Assembly (NCBI GenBank): GCA_965267355.1
Contig: OZ253956.1
Location: 2,170,001-2,234,000, forward strand
Reading direction: 5' to 3'
Origin: GCA-002793235 sp965267355
GTDB lineage: Bacteria; Bacteroidota; Bacteroidia; Flavobacteriales_E; Vicingaceae
DNA: 64,000 bases
The notes under the pieces were generated by a model. It was not told the origin of the DNA. It saw only the letters and a program-made list of their open reading frames with translations, and did not search any database. This document shows positions 9,234 to 17,988 of the stretch, one piece after another. The translations under genes and the position numbers were made by a program. The first letter of the stretch is position 1. Every line of letters begins with the position of its first letter.

Positions 9234-9644
9234 CTAATAATAAATAGTAGCAACTAATTTTCGACTTCCTCCATAGTTTCTAAACTCACATAGATAAATA
9301 CCTTGCCAAGTGCCTAAGTTTAAACGCTGGTTAGTTATAGGGATGGTCACAGAACTGCCTACCATACTTGATTTAATGTGGGCAGGCATATCATCACTCC
9401 CTTCAAAGGTATGTTTATAAAAAGGCTCGTTTTCTTTTACAATGTGATTAAAGCTACTTTCAAAATCTTTCAAAACTGTAGGGTCGGCATTTTCATTAAT
9501 GGTTAAACCTGCAGAGGTGTGTTTGATAAATAGTGTTAACACTCCTGTTTCTGGTAAATTCCCAATCTCGTTTAAAACTTCTTTTGTTATAATATTAAAA
9601 CCTCTTGGTTTTGCAGGTAATGAAAATTCTATTTGCTGAACCAT
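9234..9644 (-). CDS. yjbQ: YjbQ/UPF0047 family protein
   Basis: 136 residues, full length for the family. Conserved blocks are FIKHTSAGLTINENAD (residues 39-54) and GTWQGIYLCEFR with the terminal RKLVATIYY. Family members have been reported to possess weak thiamine-phosphate synthase activity; the physiological role is unsettled. It sits one base after the M1 fusion gene and directly before the alkD-like gene, in a four-gene minus-strand operon. Confidence 0.92.
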   Translation of the reverse strand: MVQQIEFSLPAKPRGFNIITKEVLNEIGNLPETGVLTLFIKHTSAGLTINENADPTVLKDFESSFNHIVKENEPFYKHTFEGSDDMPAHIKSSMVGSSVTIPITNQRLNLGTWQGIYLCEFRNYGGSRKLVATIYY

Positions 9645-9645
9645 A

Positions 9646-12600
9646 TTATTTCTTTACAACGGTTTTAACATTGTCAGTAATCACACGTTCAATTAACAAT
9701 CTTCTAGGGTCAATTGCAGCTTTTACAGGTAAATAATCCGTTTCAAATGTTAGTTGAAACTCATTTTTATTAAAGTTTACCCTGTTTAAATATATTAAGC
9801 TACTTTCTTCCTCATCACTATACACTCCAATATCTACCCAATCATTCATTGCTACTTTCACTTCGTTTCCAATGGTGTCAGCTTTTAGTTTGTAAGCCTC
9901 TATATCTAACGTAACCTTAAATCTACCATTGCTCTGTTCAGTATAGTTAGCGTTTTTTAATCGATAATCATAAAGTGTAATTTCTTTAAACCAATCGTCA
10001 ATCAAATAACTCAAAGAATCAGGAACTTCTCTTTCAAGGTGTTTTAAGAAATCTAATGAGGTAGGGTAAGGAGGTTCTTTATACCTAAACTCTTCTAAAA
10101 ATGTTTTTAAAGCATTATTTACTTTCTCTTCTCCAATGTAATCCTGAAGAGCGTACAAAATAACACTTCCTTTACCGTAATGAATGTAGGTTTGATTTTC
10201 TACTTTATAAAGTGGTAATTCTTTTTCTGATTCACTACTTCTGCCTCTTAAGTACCTGTTAAAATCATATTTCAAGAATTTCTTCATTTTCAAATCATCA
10301 TCATTCAATGATTCTTTCATTACCATTAATGAAGAATATTCTGAGAAACTTTCTGTTAACATGGTAGCTCCTTGCATTTTAGCTGAAATTTCTTGGTGTG
10401 CCCACCACTGATGTGCCATTTCATGAGCAATTACGGCATCAATTACATTGTTGTCTTCCTCATCTTCAAGATCAACAATAAACCCAAATGCTTCGGAGTA
10501 TGGCATTGTGCCTGGAAAAGCCTGAGCAAATGTTGCGTATCTCGGAAATTCTATAATTCGAGCTTGTTTATGAAAATAAGGGCCAAAATGTTTGGTGTAA
10601 TATTTTAATGATTTCTCAACAGCATTAGCCATCATTTCAACATTGTAAGGATGACTTTCATCGTAATAAATTTCAATATCAATCCCATCCCATTTTTTTC
10701 TTAAAACTTCATACTTAGCAGACATAAAGTTGTAGAAATTTTGTGATGGATGATCAGATTTATAATGATAGAACTTTCTATCACCTTCAGTCCATTCTTT
10801 AATTAATGAACCAGGTGCAATAGCAGTTTGGTCTGACGAAGTAGAAATTACAGTTTCTACATTTACCCAGTCGGCTGTGCCATCAGTTAAATAGTTATAG
10901 TGGCAAAGTTCCCCGCAATCTGCAGTAAGCTCAGGCATTCGTTTTTTAGCAGGTAAGTCGTATTTCTTTCTATCGTTTTTATCACCAATCTCATAGCCTT
11001 CGTTATACCCTATCGAAGGTAGAATAGAAAAGTTGTTAATGAAAGTTCCATTTTTAATAATACTTGTGTTACTTAAACTATTTTCAAATCCATTAGTAAT
11101 ATAAGAGGCCTCAACAACCAATGCCATTTTTTGATTTGGAGCAAGAGGTGTTTTTAATTGGTATATTAAATAGCCTAAATCTTTGTCTTCATATACTAAT
11201 TCAGCGTCTTTTATATGCAATTTCATATTCCAATCATCAGCTATGGTGTAATGAAGAGAATCTATTGGCTGATTCGATTTATTTTGCAGAACCAATCCTG
11301 AAATGGCTACTAAATCTCTTTTATGGGGGTAAATAGCTATGTTGTATTTCGCATCAGTAATTTTTGGTTGTGCAATTCCCTGATATTTTTTATATTTTTT
11401 CTCATAATCAACTTGGTCTTGCTCAACTTCATCGCTGGTTTTGTATGTGTTTAATACTTTAGTGTTGTAATATACAAAAGAGGCAGATCCAATCCATAAT
11501 AGCAATACGGTTGTAAATCCTAGAGCATATTTTTTGGTAAAATGCTTTTTGGCGGATTTTATTCTGTTTTTAAAGCCTAGTGTTACACCTCTTACCCAAA
11601 TTAATCCAGCAACAGCTAATAAGATTAACCCAAATAATATCCAGTAAAGGTTAAACCAGTTGGTAGAAACCATAGCATTACTAAAACCATTCATGTCTGA
11701 ATATATATACTTTGGAGTAGAACCAAGGTTAATCATGTATGATTGCCAATCAAAAATCAACATTAAAATCCCCATAAAAAACAGCATGATTACCGAAACA
11801 AAATATCCAATGTATTTACTATTAATAATCACCTGAATGAATATCAAAATTGCAGACCAAATAATGTAAGTAGGCAAGCTGTTAAATAAAAAGTCAATTA
11901 GATAGACATCTAATTCAAATTTGGTATAACCATGTGCTAATTGATATAGCATTGATATGACAATAAACAGTAGGTTTAGTATAGATGATAAACATATTAG
12001 GGATAAGGTTTTAGCGGAAAGTGAAATCATTGAGTTATGAGGAGTGGTGTCTATTACTTCATGTATTTTACTCCCTCTATCTCTCCAAACTAATTCACCA
12101 CTAAAAAATACAAGGATAATCAATACGAAAAAAGAGGCAATCCCACCTACAGCATCCATCATTTTGTAGGTTACAGGGTAAGATTTAAGACCAAAATATT
12201 CGAAGCCACCCCACATGGTCATGATTAGCATTAATATGCTTATGATAAATAGAATTTTAAAAGTGGTACTTCTAAGAATGCTATAAAAGTTAATTTTAAA
12301 AAAACTGAAGAATTGACTGATATTGGTTTTAGTACCATGAAGGATATTTGTTAAGGGCTTTTCTGTAGTAAGTATTGGTAAAGTTGAACTGTCAGATTTT
12401 TGTTTCTTTTTTACTCTTTTGTTTTTAGCAATAAAACTGAACGAAAAATATGAACTAACTAAAACAATTAAGCCTAGTGATACCCATATTAATCTATTGA
12501 TTAATAGGAATCCTGAGTAGCCCACGCTGATGGTATTTTTCTCTATTGGGGTAAAGTATTTGGTGTCTATTGAGTAAGCTCTAATTCCGAATATATCGGT

Positions 12601-13233
12601 TAATGCTGCTATGGTTTCATTTTCAATGTCAGAGATAAAAGTGCCTGAAAGCGAGTAAGTAAGAATAATTACAACTGTACCAACAAAAGAAATAATAGTG
12701 TTTTTCCATTTATTCGCTAAAGCAAAAATTATTGCTCCTGCAAAAAACATATTTGGCAAAATAAATAGAAGGTAATTGTTAATAAATGTTTCAGGGTAAA
12801 AATCCCCAAACCTATCTTCACTTATCCAACCAGCAGAAGGACCAAGTTCTACACCCAGTAAAAAACCTATGTATACTCCAAGTAATGGAATGGTAGACAA
12901 AATAAGAGCCCCTAAAAATCTACCGAAAAAATAACCAGCTTTGTTGATAGGAGTGCTAAAAAGTATTTCCTGAAAATTATGGTTGTAATCCCTAAGGGCA
13001 GCATTGTTGAAAAAAGCTGTTGCCATTAACAATCCGAATAGTGATAAAATTGCACAGTAGGTTGAGATAACGTATGGAGCGTTTTTGTAGATGTTACCTA
13101 CAGAACCACCAATTACAACATTATCACTAACTGTTGCACCAAAAACCATTAGGGTTATGATAAAAGTAAATACATAAACCATTGGTCTTTTTAGGTTGGA
13201 GCTAAGCTCCTGTATAAAAAATTCTTTAAACAT
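9646..13233 (-). CDS. ABC-2 permease fused to an M1 family metallopeptidase
   Basis: 1195 residues. The N-terminal half (about 1-580) has two groups of transmembrane helices resembling ABC-2 permeases (MFKEFFIQELSSNLKRPMVY start). After a further helix near 590-610 comes an extracytoplasmic M1 aminopeptidase region with the zinc motif HEMAHQWW near residue 935 and the downstream Glu in TESFSEYS. The tail around 1090-1190 is beta-rich. Such permease-gluzincin fusions are known in Bacteroidota; substrates are unknown. The ATPase partner is the adjacent gene, 18 bases upstream. Confidence 0.93.
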   Translation of the reverse strand: MFKEFFIQELSSNLKRPMVYVFTFIITLMVFGATVSDNVVIGGSVGNIYKNAPYVISTYCAILSLFGLLMATAFFNNAALRDYNHNFQEILFSTPINKAGYFFGRFLGALILSTIPLLGVYIGFLLGVELGPSAGWISEDRFGDFYPETFINNYLLFILPNMFFAGAIIFALANKWKNTIISFVGTVVIILTYSLSGTFISDIENETIAALTDIFGIRAYSIDTKYFTPIEKNTISVGYSGFLLINRLIWVSLGLIVLVSSYFSFSFIAKNKRVKKKQKSDSSTLPILTTEKPLTNILHGTKTNISQFFSFFKINFYSILRSTTFKILFIISILMLIMTMWGGFEYFGLKSYPVTYKMMDAVGGIASFFVLIILVFFSGELVWRDRGSKIHEVIDTTPHNSMISLSAKTLSLICLSSILNLLFIVISMLYQLAHGYTKFELDVYLIDFLFNSLPTYIIWSAILIFIQVIINSKYIGYFVSVIMLFFMGILMLIFDWQSYMINLGSTPKYIYSDMNGFSNAMVSTNWFNLYWILFGLILLAVAGLIWVRGVTLGFKNRIKSAKKHFTKKYALGFTTVLLLWIGSASFVYYNTKVLNTYKTSDEVEQDQVDYEKKYKKYQGIAQPKITDAKYNIAIYPHKRDLVAISGLVLQNKSNQPIDSLHYTIADDWNMKLHIKDAELVYEDKDLGYLIYQLKTPLAPNQKMALVVEASYITNGFENSLSNTSIIKNGTFINNFSILPSIGYNEGYEIGDKNDRKKYDLPAKKRMPELTADCGELCHYNYLTDGTADWVNVETVISTSSDQTAIAPGSLIKEWTEGDRKFYHYKSDHPSQNFYNFMSAKYEVLRKKWDGIDIEIYYDESHPYNVEMMANAVEKSLKYYTKHFGPYFHKQARIIEFPRYATFAQAFPGTMPYSEAFGFIVDLEDEEDNNVIDAVIAHEMAHQWWAHQEISAKMQGATMLTESFSEYSSLMVMKESLNDDDLKMKKFLKYDFNRYLRGRSSESEKELPLYKVENQTYIHYGKGSVILYALQDYIGEEKVNNALKTFLEEFRYKEPPYPTSLDFLKHLEREVPDSLSYLIDDWFKEITLYDYRLKNANYTEQSNGRFKVTLDIEAYKLKADTIGNEVKVAMNDWVDIGVYSDEEESSLIYLNRVNFNKNEFQLTFETDYLPVKAAIDPRRLLIERVITDNVKTVVKK

Positions 13234-13251
13234 TGTTTTTAAAGTTTAGGT

Positions 13252-14145
13252 TTATGCAATTGTTTCAGCAGTCGTTGGAACATTTATTTTGGTAAAGAAA
13301 ACATCCTCTAGGTTTGGTGTAACACCATTAAATCCATTTCCAGGATTAGTGTCACTTAGAACGTGAATTAATGGTTTCCCTGCAACCATTTTATCAGATA
13401 TTACAGTATAGTTGCTTCGGTATTCATTAACTTCAGAACGTTCAATGGTTTTTTCCCAAACTTTACCATTTAGTTCCGAAATCACATTTTGAGGTGTTCC
13501 CTTATAAACCATTTTTCCAAGGTTCATAATGGCCATATTAGAGCATAGTTCAGTAACATCCGCTACAATATGAGTTGAAAGTATGATGATTACGTCTTCA
13601 GATACATCAGCCAATAAGTTGTGAAACCTGTTTCTCTCACCAGGGTCTAGACCTGCTGTAGGCTCATCAACAATAATTAATTTAGGATTGCCTACTAATG
13701 CTTGTGCAATGCCTACACGCTGTTTCATCCCACCAGAAAAGCCTTTTACTTTTTGATGTCTTTGCGCATAAAGATTAACTTTTTGGAGTAAATATTCAAC
13801 CAATTCTTTTCGTTCTTTTCCTTTGGTAACCCCCTTAAGAATGGCAATATGATCTAGAAGTTCATAGGCTGTAATTTTTGGGTACACACCAAATTCTTGG
13901 GGAAGATAGCCTAAAACTTTTCTAAGCTCAGTTGGGTTATTTAAAATATCTATATCATCCAAAAAAGCAGTTCCAGTATCTGCTTCTTGGAGCGTTGCTA
14001 ATGTTCGCATTAGAGAAGATTTTCCAGCTCCATTCGGACCTAAAAGCCCAAACATTCCGTTAGAAATTTCAATGTTAATACCATCCAATGCCTTAACACC
14101 ATTAGGATAAGTTTTGGTTAGGTTTTCAATTTTTAATGTAGCCAT
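13252..14145 (-). CDS. ABC transporter ATP-binding protein
   Basis: 297 residues from the ATG at 14145. Walker A is GPNGAGKS (36-43), the signature is FSGGMKQRVG near 133, and Walker B is LIIVDEP near 155. It should energise the permease-M1 fusion encoded next. A longer frame to an ATG at 14184 exists, but residues 1-13 of that form do not look like family sequence and a -7 box at 14165-14172 lies inside the extension. I therefore chose the internal ATG followed by ATLKIENLTK. Confidence 0.95.
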   Translation of the reverse strand: MATLKIENLTKTYPNGVKALDGINIEISNGMFGLLGPNGAGKSSLMRTLATLQEADTGTAFLDDIDILNNPTELRKVLGYLPQEFGVYPKITAYELLDHIAILKGVTKGKERKELVEYLLQKVNLYAQRHQKVKGFSGGMKQRVGIAQALVGNPKLIIVDEPTAGLDPGERNRFHNLLADVSEDVIIILSTHIVADVTELCSNMAIMNLGKMVYKGTPQNVISELNGKVWEKTIERSEVNEYRSNYTVISDKMVAGKPLIHVLSDTNPGNGFNGVTPNLEDVFFTKINVPTTAETIA

Positions 14146-14164
14146 TGTGTTATAATTTATTATC

Positions 14165-14172
14165 CAAATATA
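14165..14172 (-). promoter_or_regulatory. Candidate -7 box for the ABC/M1/yjbQ/alkD operon
   Basis: TATATTTG on the minus strand matches TAnnTTTG and lies 19 bases before the chosen ATG. It supports the shorter start of the ATPase. No clear TTG at -33. Confidence 0.5.
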
Positions 14173-14240
14173 AATATGAGACATACAAGATACCTAAAAA
14201 GTTACATTAAAGGGAAATAGGTAAGATAAACGGGTTTAAT

Positions 14241-14248
14241 TAAGTTTG
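14241..14248 (+). promoter_or_regulatory. Candidate -7 box for arfB, start-proximal
   Basis: TAAGTTTG ends four bases before the arfB ATG. If it is a promoter, transcription would begin at or next to the start codon. Confidence 0.45.
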
Positions 14249-14252
14249 TACT

Positions 14253-14660
14253 ATGTTAATTGATGATTTACATAAGGAAGTAAAATATAAAACCAGTAGA
14301 AGTGGAGGTGCTGGAGGTCAGCACGTTAATAAAGTTTCTACTAAGGTTGAGCTATTGTTTAATGTGAATGAATCATTAGTGCTTTCTGAGAATCAAAAAC
14401 AAAAAATTATAGAAAAGTTAGTTAACCGAATTGATAATGAAGGGATATTGCATTTGCAGTGTGATGAAACCAGGAGTCAATTAAAAAATAAAGAATTAGC
14501 TTTAAAACGATTGGAAGAGCTGCTAAAGGAAGCTCTGAAACCTGTAAAAAAGCGTAAACCATCTAAACCAACAAAAGCTGCTAAACGAAAACGCTTGGAT
14601 GAAAAGAAAAAACATTCTTTGAAGAAAGAATCAAGGCGTTTTAATCCAAAAAAAGATTAA
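14253..14660 (+). CDS. arfB: Alternative ribosome-rescue factor, peptidyl-tRNA hydrolase ArfB
   Basis: 135 residues. The catalytic GGQ is at 21-23 in SGGAGGQHVNKVSTKVEL, the release-factor-like domain-3 motif. The C-terminal 35 residues are highly basic (KKRKPSKPTKAAKRKR), the tail that enters the empty mRNA channel of stalled ribosomes. Length and architecture fit ArfB (YaeJ) and not RF1/RF2, which are far longer. It releases nascent chains from non-stop complexes. Confidence 0.93.
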   Translation: MLIDDLHKEVKYKTSRSGGAGGQHVNKVSTKVELLFNVNESLVLSENQKQKIIEKLVNRIDNEGILHLQCDETRSQLKNKELALKRLEELLKEALKPVKKRKPSKPTKAAKRKRLDEKKKHSLKKESRRFNPKKD

Positions 14661-14668
14661 ACATTCAT

Positions 14669-14676
14669 TAATTTTG
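14669..14676 (+). promoter_or_regulatory. Candidate -7 box for dapF, start-proximal
   Basis: TAATTTTG ends four bases before the dapF ATG, the same geometry as arfB and bamD. Confidence 0.4.
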
Positions 14677-14680
14677 TTTT

Positions 14681-15463
14681 ATGCAAATCGAATTCTACAA
14701 ATACCAAGGTACAGGTAACGATTTTGTGATGATAGATAATCGCAATAATGTGTTTGATAAAACTGATTTAGAGTTGGTTAAAACATTGTCTGATAGAAAG
14801 TTTGGGATTGGTGCTGATGGGTTGATTTTGATAGAAAACATTGAAGATTTAGACTTTAATATGATTTACTTCAATGCAGATGGAAGCCAGAGTTTTTGTG
14901 GAAATGGTAGTAGGTGTGCTGTGGCTTTTGCAAAGTATTTAGGTATTATAGATAAGCAAGCTTTCTTTTTGTCAACTGATGGAGAGCATGAGGCTTGGAT
15001 TAAAGATGGTGAAGTTTCATTAAAAATGCACAATGTAGAGGAATTGGAGGTGGGAGATGATTACTATTTCATCAATACTGGTTCGCCTCACTATGTAGTG
15101 GAGAAAGGAGAAGTGGATAGTGTTGATGTGAAAACTGAAGGGGCTGCTATCCGTTACAATGATAGATTTAAAGCTGAAGGTACTAATGTGAACTTTGTAA
15201 ATTATAGTGAAGATAGTTTACAGATTAGAACTTATGAAAGAGGAGTGGAGGATGAGACTTTGTCTTGCGGTACAGGGGTAACGGCAGCTGCATTAAGTTT
15301 GGCACATAAAAACAATATGGAAGCTGGCAAGATTAAGGTAAATGCAGTTGGAGGTGAGCTACAAGTGGCTTTTAGAAAGAAGGATAATATTTATGAGGAC
15401 GTTTGGTTAATAGGGCCAGCAAAGCAAGTTTATAAAGGAGTTGTTGAGTTAGATGACAGGTGA
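14681..15463 (+). CDS. dapF: Diaminopimelate epimerase
   Basis: 260 residues. It interconverts LL- and meso-diaminopimelate in lysine and peptidoglycan synthesis. The two catalytic cysteines are present: Cys73 in FCGNGSRC and Cys196 in LSCGTGVTAAAL, as is the N-terminal YQGTGNDFV loop. The last three codons and the stop lie in a GATGACAGGTGACG repeat, so the C-terminus (ELDDR) has probably been altered by whatever placed that repeat there. Confidence 0.97.
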   Translation: MQIEFYKYQGTGNDFVMIDNRNNVFDKTDLELVKTLSDRKFGIGADGLILIENIEDLDFNMIYFNADGSQSFCGNGSRCAVAFAKYLGIIDKQAFFLSTDGEHEAWIKDGEVSLKMHNVEELEVGDDYYFINTGSPHYVVEKGEVDSVDVKTEGAAIRYNDRFKAEGTNVNFVNYSEDSLQIRTYERGVEDETLSCGTGVTAAALSLAHKNNMEAGKIKVNAVGGELQVAFRKKDNIYEDVWLIGPAKQVYKGVVELDDR

Positions 15464-15465
15464 CG
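15452..15465 (+). repeat. Left arm of an imperfect inverted repeat
   Basis: GATGACAGGTGACG overlaps the 3' end of dapF. It matches the right arm at 15854-15867 (reverse complement GATGACAATTGACC) at 11 of 14 positions. Confidence 0.55.
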
Positions 15466-15492
15466 GGTGATAAGAGGTAAAGAATAACAATT

Positions 15493-15849
15493 ATGGCAAA
15501 ATTTAAGTTTGAGAATTTAATCATTTGGCAAAAAGCTATGGATTTAGGGGAAGAAATGAATTCAATTGCCGATAGCTTTCCTAAGAAAGAGGTATATAAT
15601 CTTTCTTCTCAGATTAGAAGAGCTGCTGATTCGGTAGCGTTAAATATTTCTGAGGGTTCAATTGGTCAGAGTAATCCAGAGCAATATAAATTTATTGGAT
15701 ATTCAATTCGCTCTTTAGCTGAAGTAGTAACATGTTTACATAAAGCTAAAAGGAGAGAATACCTTGCTAACCATGATTTCGAGAAATTTTATGATAATTC
15801 TTATGAGTTAATGAATATGATGATTGCTTTTAGAAGAAATTTAAAATAA
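15493..15849 (+). CDS. Four-helix-bundle protein (23S rRNA IVS / bS23 family)
   Basis: 118 residues. It shows the family hallmarks: FENLIIWQKAMDLGEEM at the N-terminus, LSSQIRRAADSVALNISEG in the middle, and a later RSLAEVVTCLHKAK helix. Relatives are encoded within 23S rRNA intervening sequences, occur as free-standing multi-copy genes in Bacteroidota, and include the Avd accessory protein of diversity-generating retroelements. No rRNA or reverse transcriptase is in this window. It interrupts the run from dapF to mltG and is bracketed by inverted repeats, suggesting an inserted unit. Confidence 0.92.
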   Translation: MAKFKFENLIIWQKAMDLGEEMNSIADSFPKKEVYNLSSQIRRAADSVALNISEGSIGQSNPEQYKFIGYSIRSLAEVVTCLHKAKRREYLANHDFEKFYDNSYELMNMMIAFRRNLK

Positions 15850-15853
15850 CTTC

Positions 15854-15867
15854 GGTCAATTGTCATC
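15854..15867 (-). repeat. Right arm of an imperfect inverted repeat
   Basis: GGTCAATTGTCATC on the plus strand is the partner of 15452-15465. It lies four bases after the stop of the four-helix-bundle gene and before the next start at 15880. Confidence 0.55.
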
Positions 15868-15879
15868 AAACATCTGTCA

Positions 15880-16431
15880 ATGAGTACATTTGAAATAGAA
15901 ATAACAAAGGACTTTTCTTTAAATGATTTAAAGCAGGGATTGTTTATCTTTTTGTTTAGAGCTACTAGAATACCTCCACATTTAGGGGTTATCACAGATG
16001 GTAAATTGTATGATATCTCTTTGCAAGGTCCAAATACCGATATACCAGTTGAAGATTTTTACACTACTGTTCTAAAACGAAATTCTGAAGTAGTATTTAT
16101 TGAATTAAAAAAGCCACAATTTTCAAGTTTTTTAGATGATGAAATTAAGCACCTGGTAAATAAATATTGGAGGGTAAGTAAAGAGGTGAGTTGTTTGATG
16201 CCCATTAAAGATTTTTTAGAGCAATCTTTCGGATTTTCTTCGGTTCAGGATGCGGAATTCTTGTTTGATTTATTGCCAATTTTGGTAGAAAACACTTTGA
16301 TTGAATCAGTTAGTCAAATAAACTTAAATAAAAAACTGAAAAACAACAGATTGGAATTATTAAAATATTCTAAAAAAGATATTGAAAACTGTATAAATGC
16401 TTTGAATAGAAAGGAGCAACAAGCTTGTTAG
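15880..16431 (+). CDS. Conserved-type hypothetical protein
   Basis: 183 residues, soluble, with no signal peptide or membrane span. I do not recognise a family. It has an N-terminal alpha/beta part (residues 1-80, DGKLYDISLQGP) and a helical remainder with basic and acidic stretches. Its 3' end overlaps the start of the acetyltransferase gene by seven bases, so the two are probably co-translated and co-transcribed with mltG. Confidence 0.75.
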   Translation: MSTFEIEITKDFSLNDLKQGLFIFLFRATRIPPHLGVITDGKLYDISLQGPNTDIPVEDFYTTVLKRNSEVVFIELKKPQFSSFLDDEIKHLVNKYWRVSKEVSCLMPIKDFLEQSFGFSSVQDAEFLFDLLPILVENTLIESVSQINLNKKLKNNRLELLKYSKKDIENCINALNRKEQQAC

Positions 16432-16913
16432 ATTCTTCTAAAATATTTTTGAGAAAAGTAAAGCCATCAGACGCTGAAATTATCCTTAAATGGGAGAATA
16501 ATTTGGATTATTGGGGAGTGTCAAATACTCAAGAAAAATTTACCAAATCTGATATTGAAAATTTCGTAAATCAAAAGCAAAATATTGCACTCAATAATCA
16601 GCTCAGATTGATGGTTGGTTGTGATGATTTTGCTGTAGGTTGTGTGGATTTGTTTGAATATGATGCAGCAAAACAAAAAGCAGGGGTAGGAATATTGATT
16701 GAAAAGCAGTACCAAAACAATGGTTGTGCATCAAAAGCGTTAATGCTTTTAGCTGACTATTGTAGAAATGAACTAAGCATTGTTCATCTTTTTTGCAATA
16801 TACAACCTAAAAATACAGTAAGCATTCGTTTATTTGAAAAATCAGGTTTTAAGTTTGTCCATGAAGCTGAATTGTATGGAAAGAGGGTGAATTATTACGA
16901 AAGACAATGTTAA
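16425..16913 (+). CDS. GNAT family N-acetyltransferase, RimJ/RimL-like
   Basis: 162 residues from a TTG start at 16425. The acetyl-CoA binding region is AGVGILIEKQYQNNGCASKA near 85-105, followed by the typical NTVSIRLFEKSGFKFV block near 130-145. The acceptor is unknown. It overlaps the upstream gene by 7 bases and mltG by 7 bases, so it is the middle member of a tightly coupled trio. No ATG fits the conserved N-terminus (IFLRKVKPSDAEIIL). Confidence 0.88.
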   Translation: MLDSSKIFLRKVKPSDAEIILKWENNLDYWGVSNTQEKFTKSDIENFVNQKQNIALNNQLRLMVGCDDFAVGCVDLFEYDAAKQKAGVGILIEKQYQNNGCASKALMLLADYCRNELSIVHLFCNIQPKNTVSIRLFEKSGFKFVHEAELYGKRVNYYERQC

Positions 16914-17947
16914 AAAAAATAATCATATCGATTCTGTTAATTGGTTTGCTGGTTGGAGCTTACCTAGGGTACGATATGTACAAAAGGGTGTATCAGCCTA
17001 ATGTGACGTTGGTTAATGCTACAGACGATTATTTTTACATTTATTCAACTTATTCTTTCGATGATGTAGTTCATGATTTATATGAAAAGGGATACATTGT
17101 TAACAGAGAATCTTTTGAATGGGTAGCAGAAAAGAAAGCTAATTTTAAGAACAACATAAAACCTGGTAGGTATAAGTTAAAAGAGGGAATGAGTAACAAT
17201 GAACTGGTTGATTTGTTACGCTCAGGAGAGCAAGAGCCCGTTAAAGTTACTTTTAATAATGTGAGAACAAAAGAGCAATTAGCTGGTAAAATGACTACAA
17301 ATTTGGAGTGCGATAGCTTAGAGGTTTTGGATTTATTGAGTGACCCAGATTTCACATCTAAGTATGGTTTTAATACCACTACCATTTTAACCATGTTTTT
17401 GCCTAATTCTTATGAGTTTTATTGGAGTACATCAGCTGAAGACGCTATACAACGTATGGCAGAAGAATATAAGAGATTTTGGAATGAGGAGCGTAAAGCT
17501 AAAGCCGCTAAATTAAATTTATCACAATCAGAAGTAGCCATTTTAGCAAGTATTGTGCAGGCAGAACAATCGGTACATGCTGATGAACGACCAAAAGTTG
17601 CAGGTTTGTATATTAACCGTTTACGAAAAAGAATGTTGTTGCAATCTGACCCGACTCTGGTGTATGGGTTAGGAGATTTTAACATACGAAGGGTGCTTAA
17701 CAAGCATAAAGAAATCAATTCGCCTTACAATACTTATAAGCATGCAGGCTTGCCACCCGGACCAATTAACTTACCAAGCATTAAATCGTTAGATGCAGTA
17801 TTAAACTATGAGCAACACGATTACATTTACATGTGTGCCAAAGAAGATTTTAGCGGTTATCACAATTTTGCTAAGACTTACAGCCAACATTTGGTTTATG
17901 CACGTAGGTATCAAAACGAGCTAAATAAAAGGAAGATTTATAATTAA
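16907..17947 (+). CDS. mltG: Endolytic peptidoglycan transglycosylase MltG
   Basis: 346 residues. One N-terminal membrane anchor (about 5-22) precedes a LysM-like region and the YceG catalytic domain. The catalytic Glu220 is in ASIVQAEQ, matching Glu218 of the E. coli enzyme, and DERPKVAGLYINRL and LLQSDPTLVYG are conserved. It cleaves nascent glycan strands and helps set their length. The start overlaps the acetyltransferase gene. Confidence 0.95.
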   Translation: MLKKIIISILLIGLLVGAYLGYDMYKRVYQPNVTLVNATDDYFYIYSTYSFDDVVHDLYEKGYIVNRESFEWVAEKKANFKNNIKPGRYKLKEGMSNNELVDLLRSGEQEPVKVTFNNVRTKEQLAGKMTTNLECDSLEVLDLLSDPDFTSKYGFNTTTILTMFLPNSYEFYWSTSAEDAIQRMAEEYKRFWNEERKAKAAKLNLSQSEVAILASIVQAEQSVHADERPKVAGLYINRLRKRMLLQSDPTLVYGLGDFNIRRVLNKHKEINSPYNTYKHAGLPPGPINLPSIKSLDAVLNYEQHDYIYMCAKEDFSGYHNFAKTYSQHLVYARRYQNELNKRKIYN

Positions 17948-17988
17948 TTTCTCCTATATTTAAGCTCTTAAAAATCAAAACAATTATT

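Noticed and set aside
14146..14184. Upstream ATG for the ABC ATPase
   Set aside because: The extra residues are not family-like and the probable -7 box lies inside them.
15493..15849. A diversity-generating retroelement suggested by the Avd-related family
   Set aside because: No reverse transcriptase, template repeat or variable-repeat target gene is in the window.
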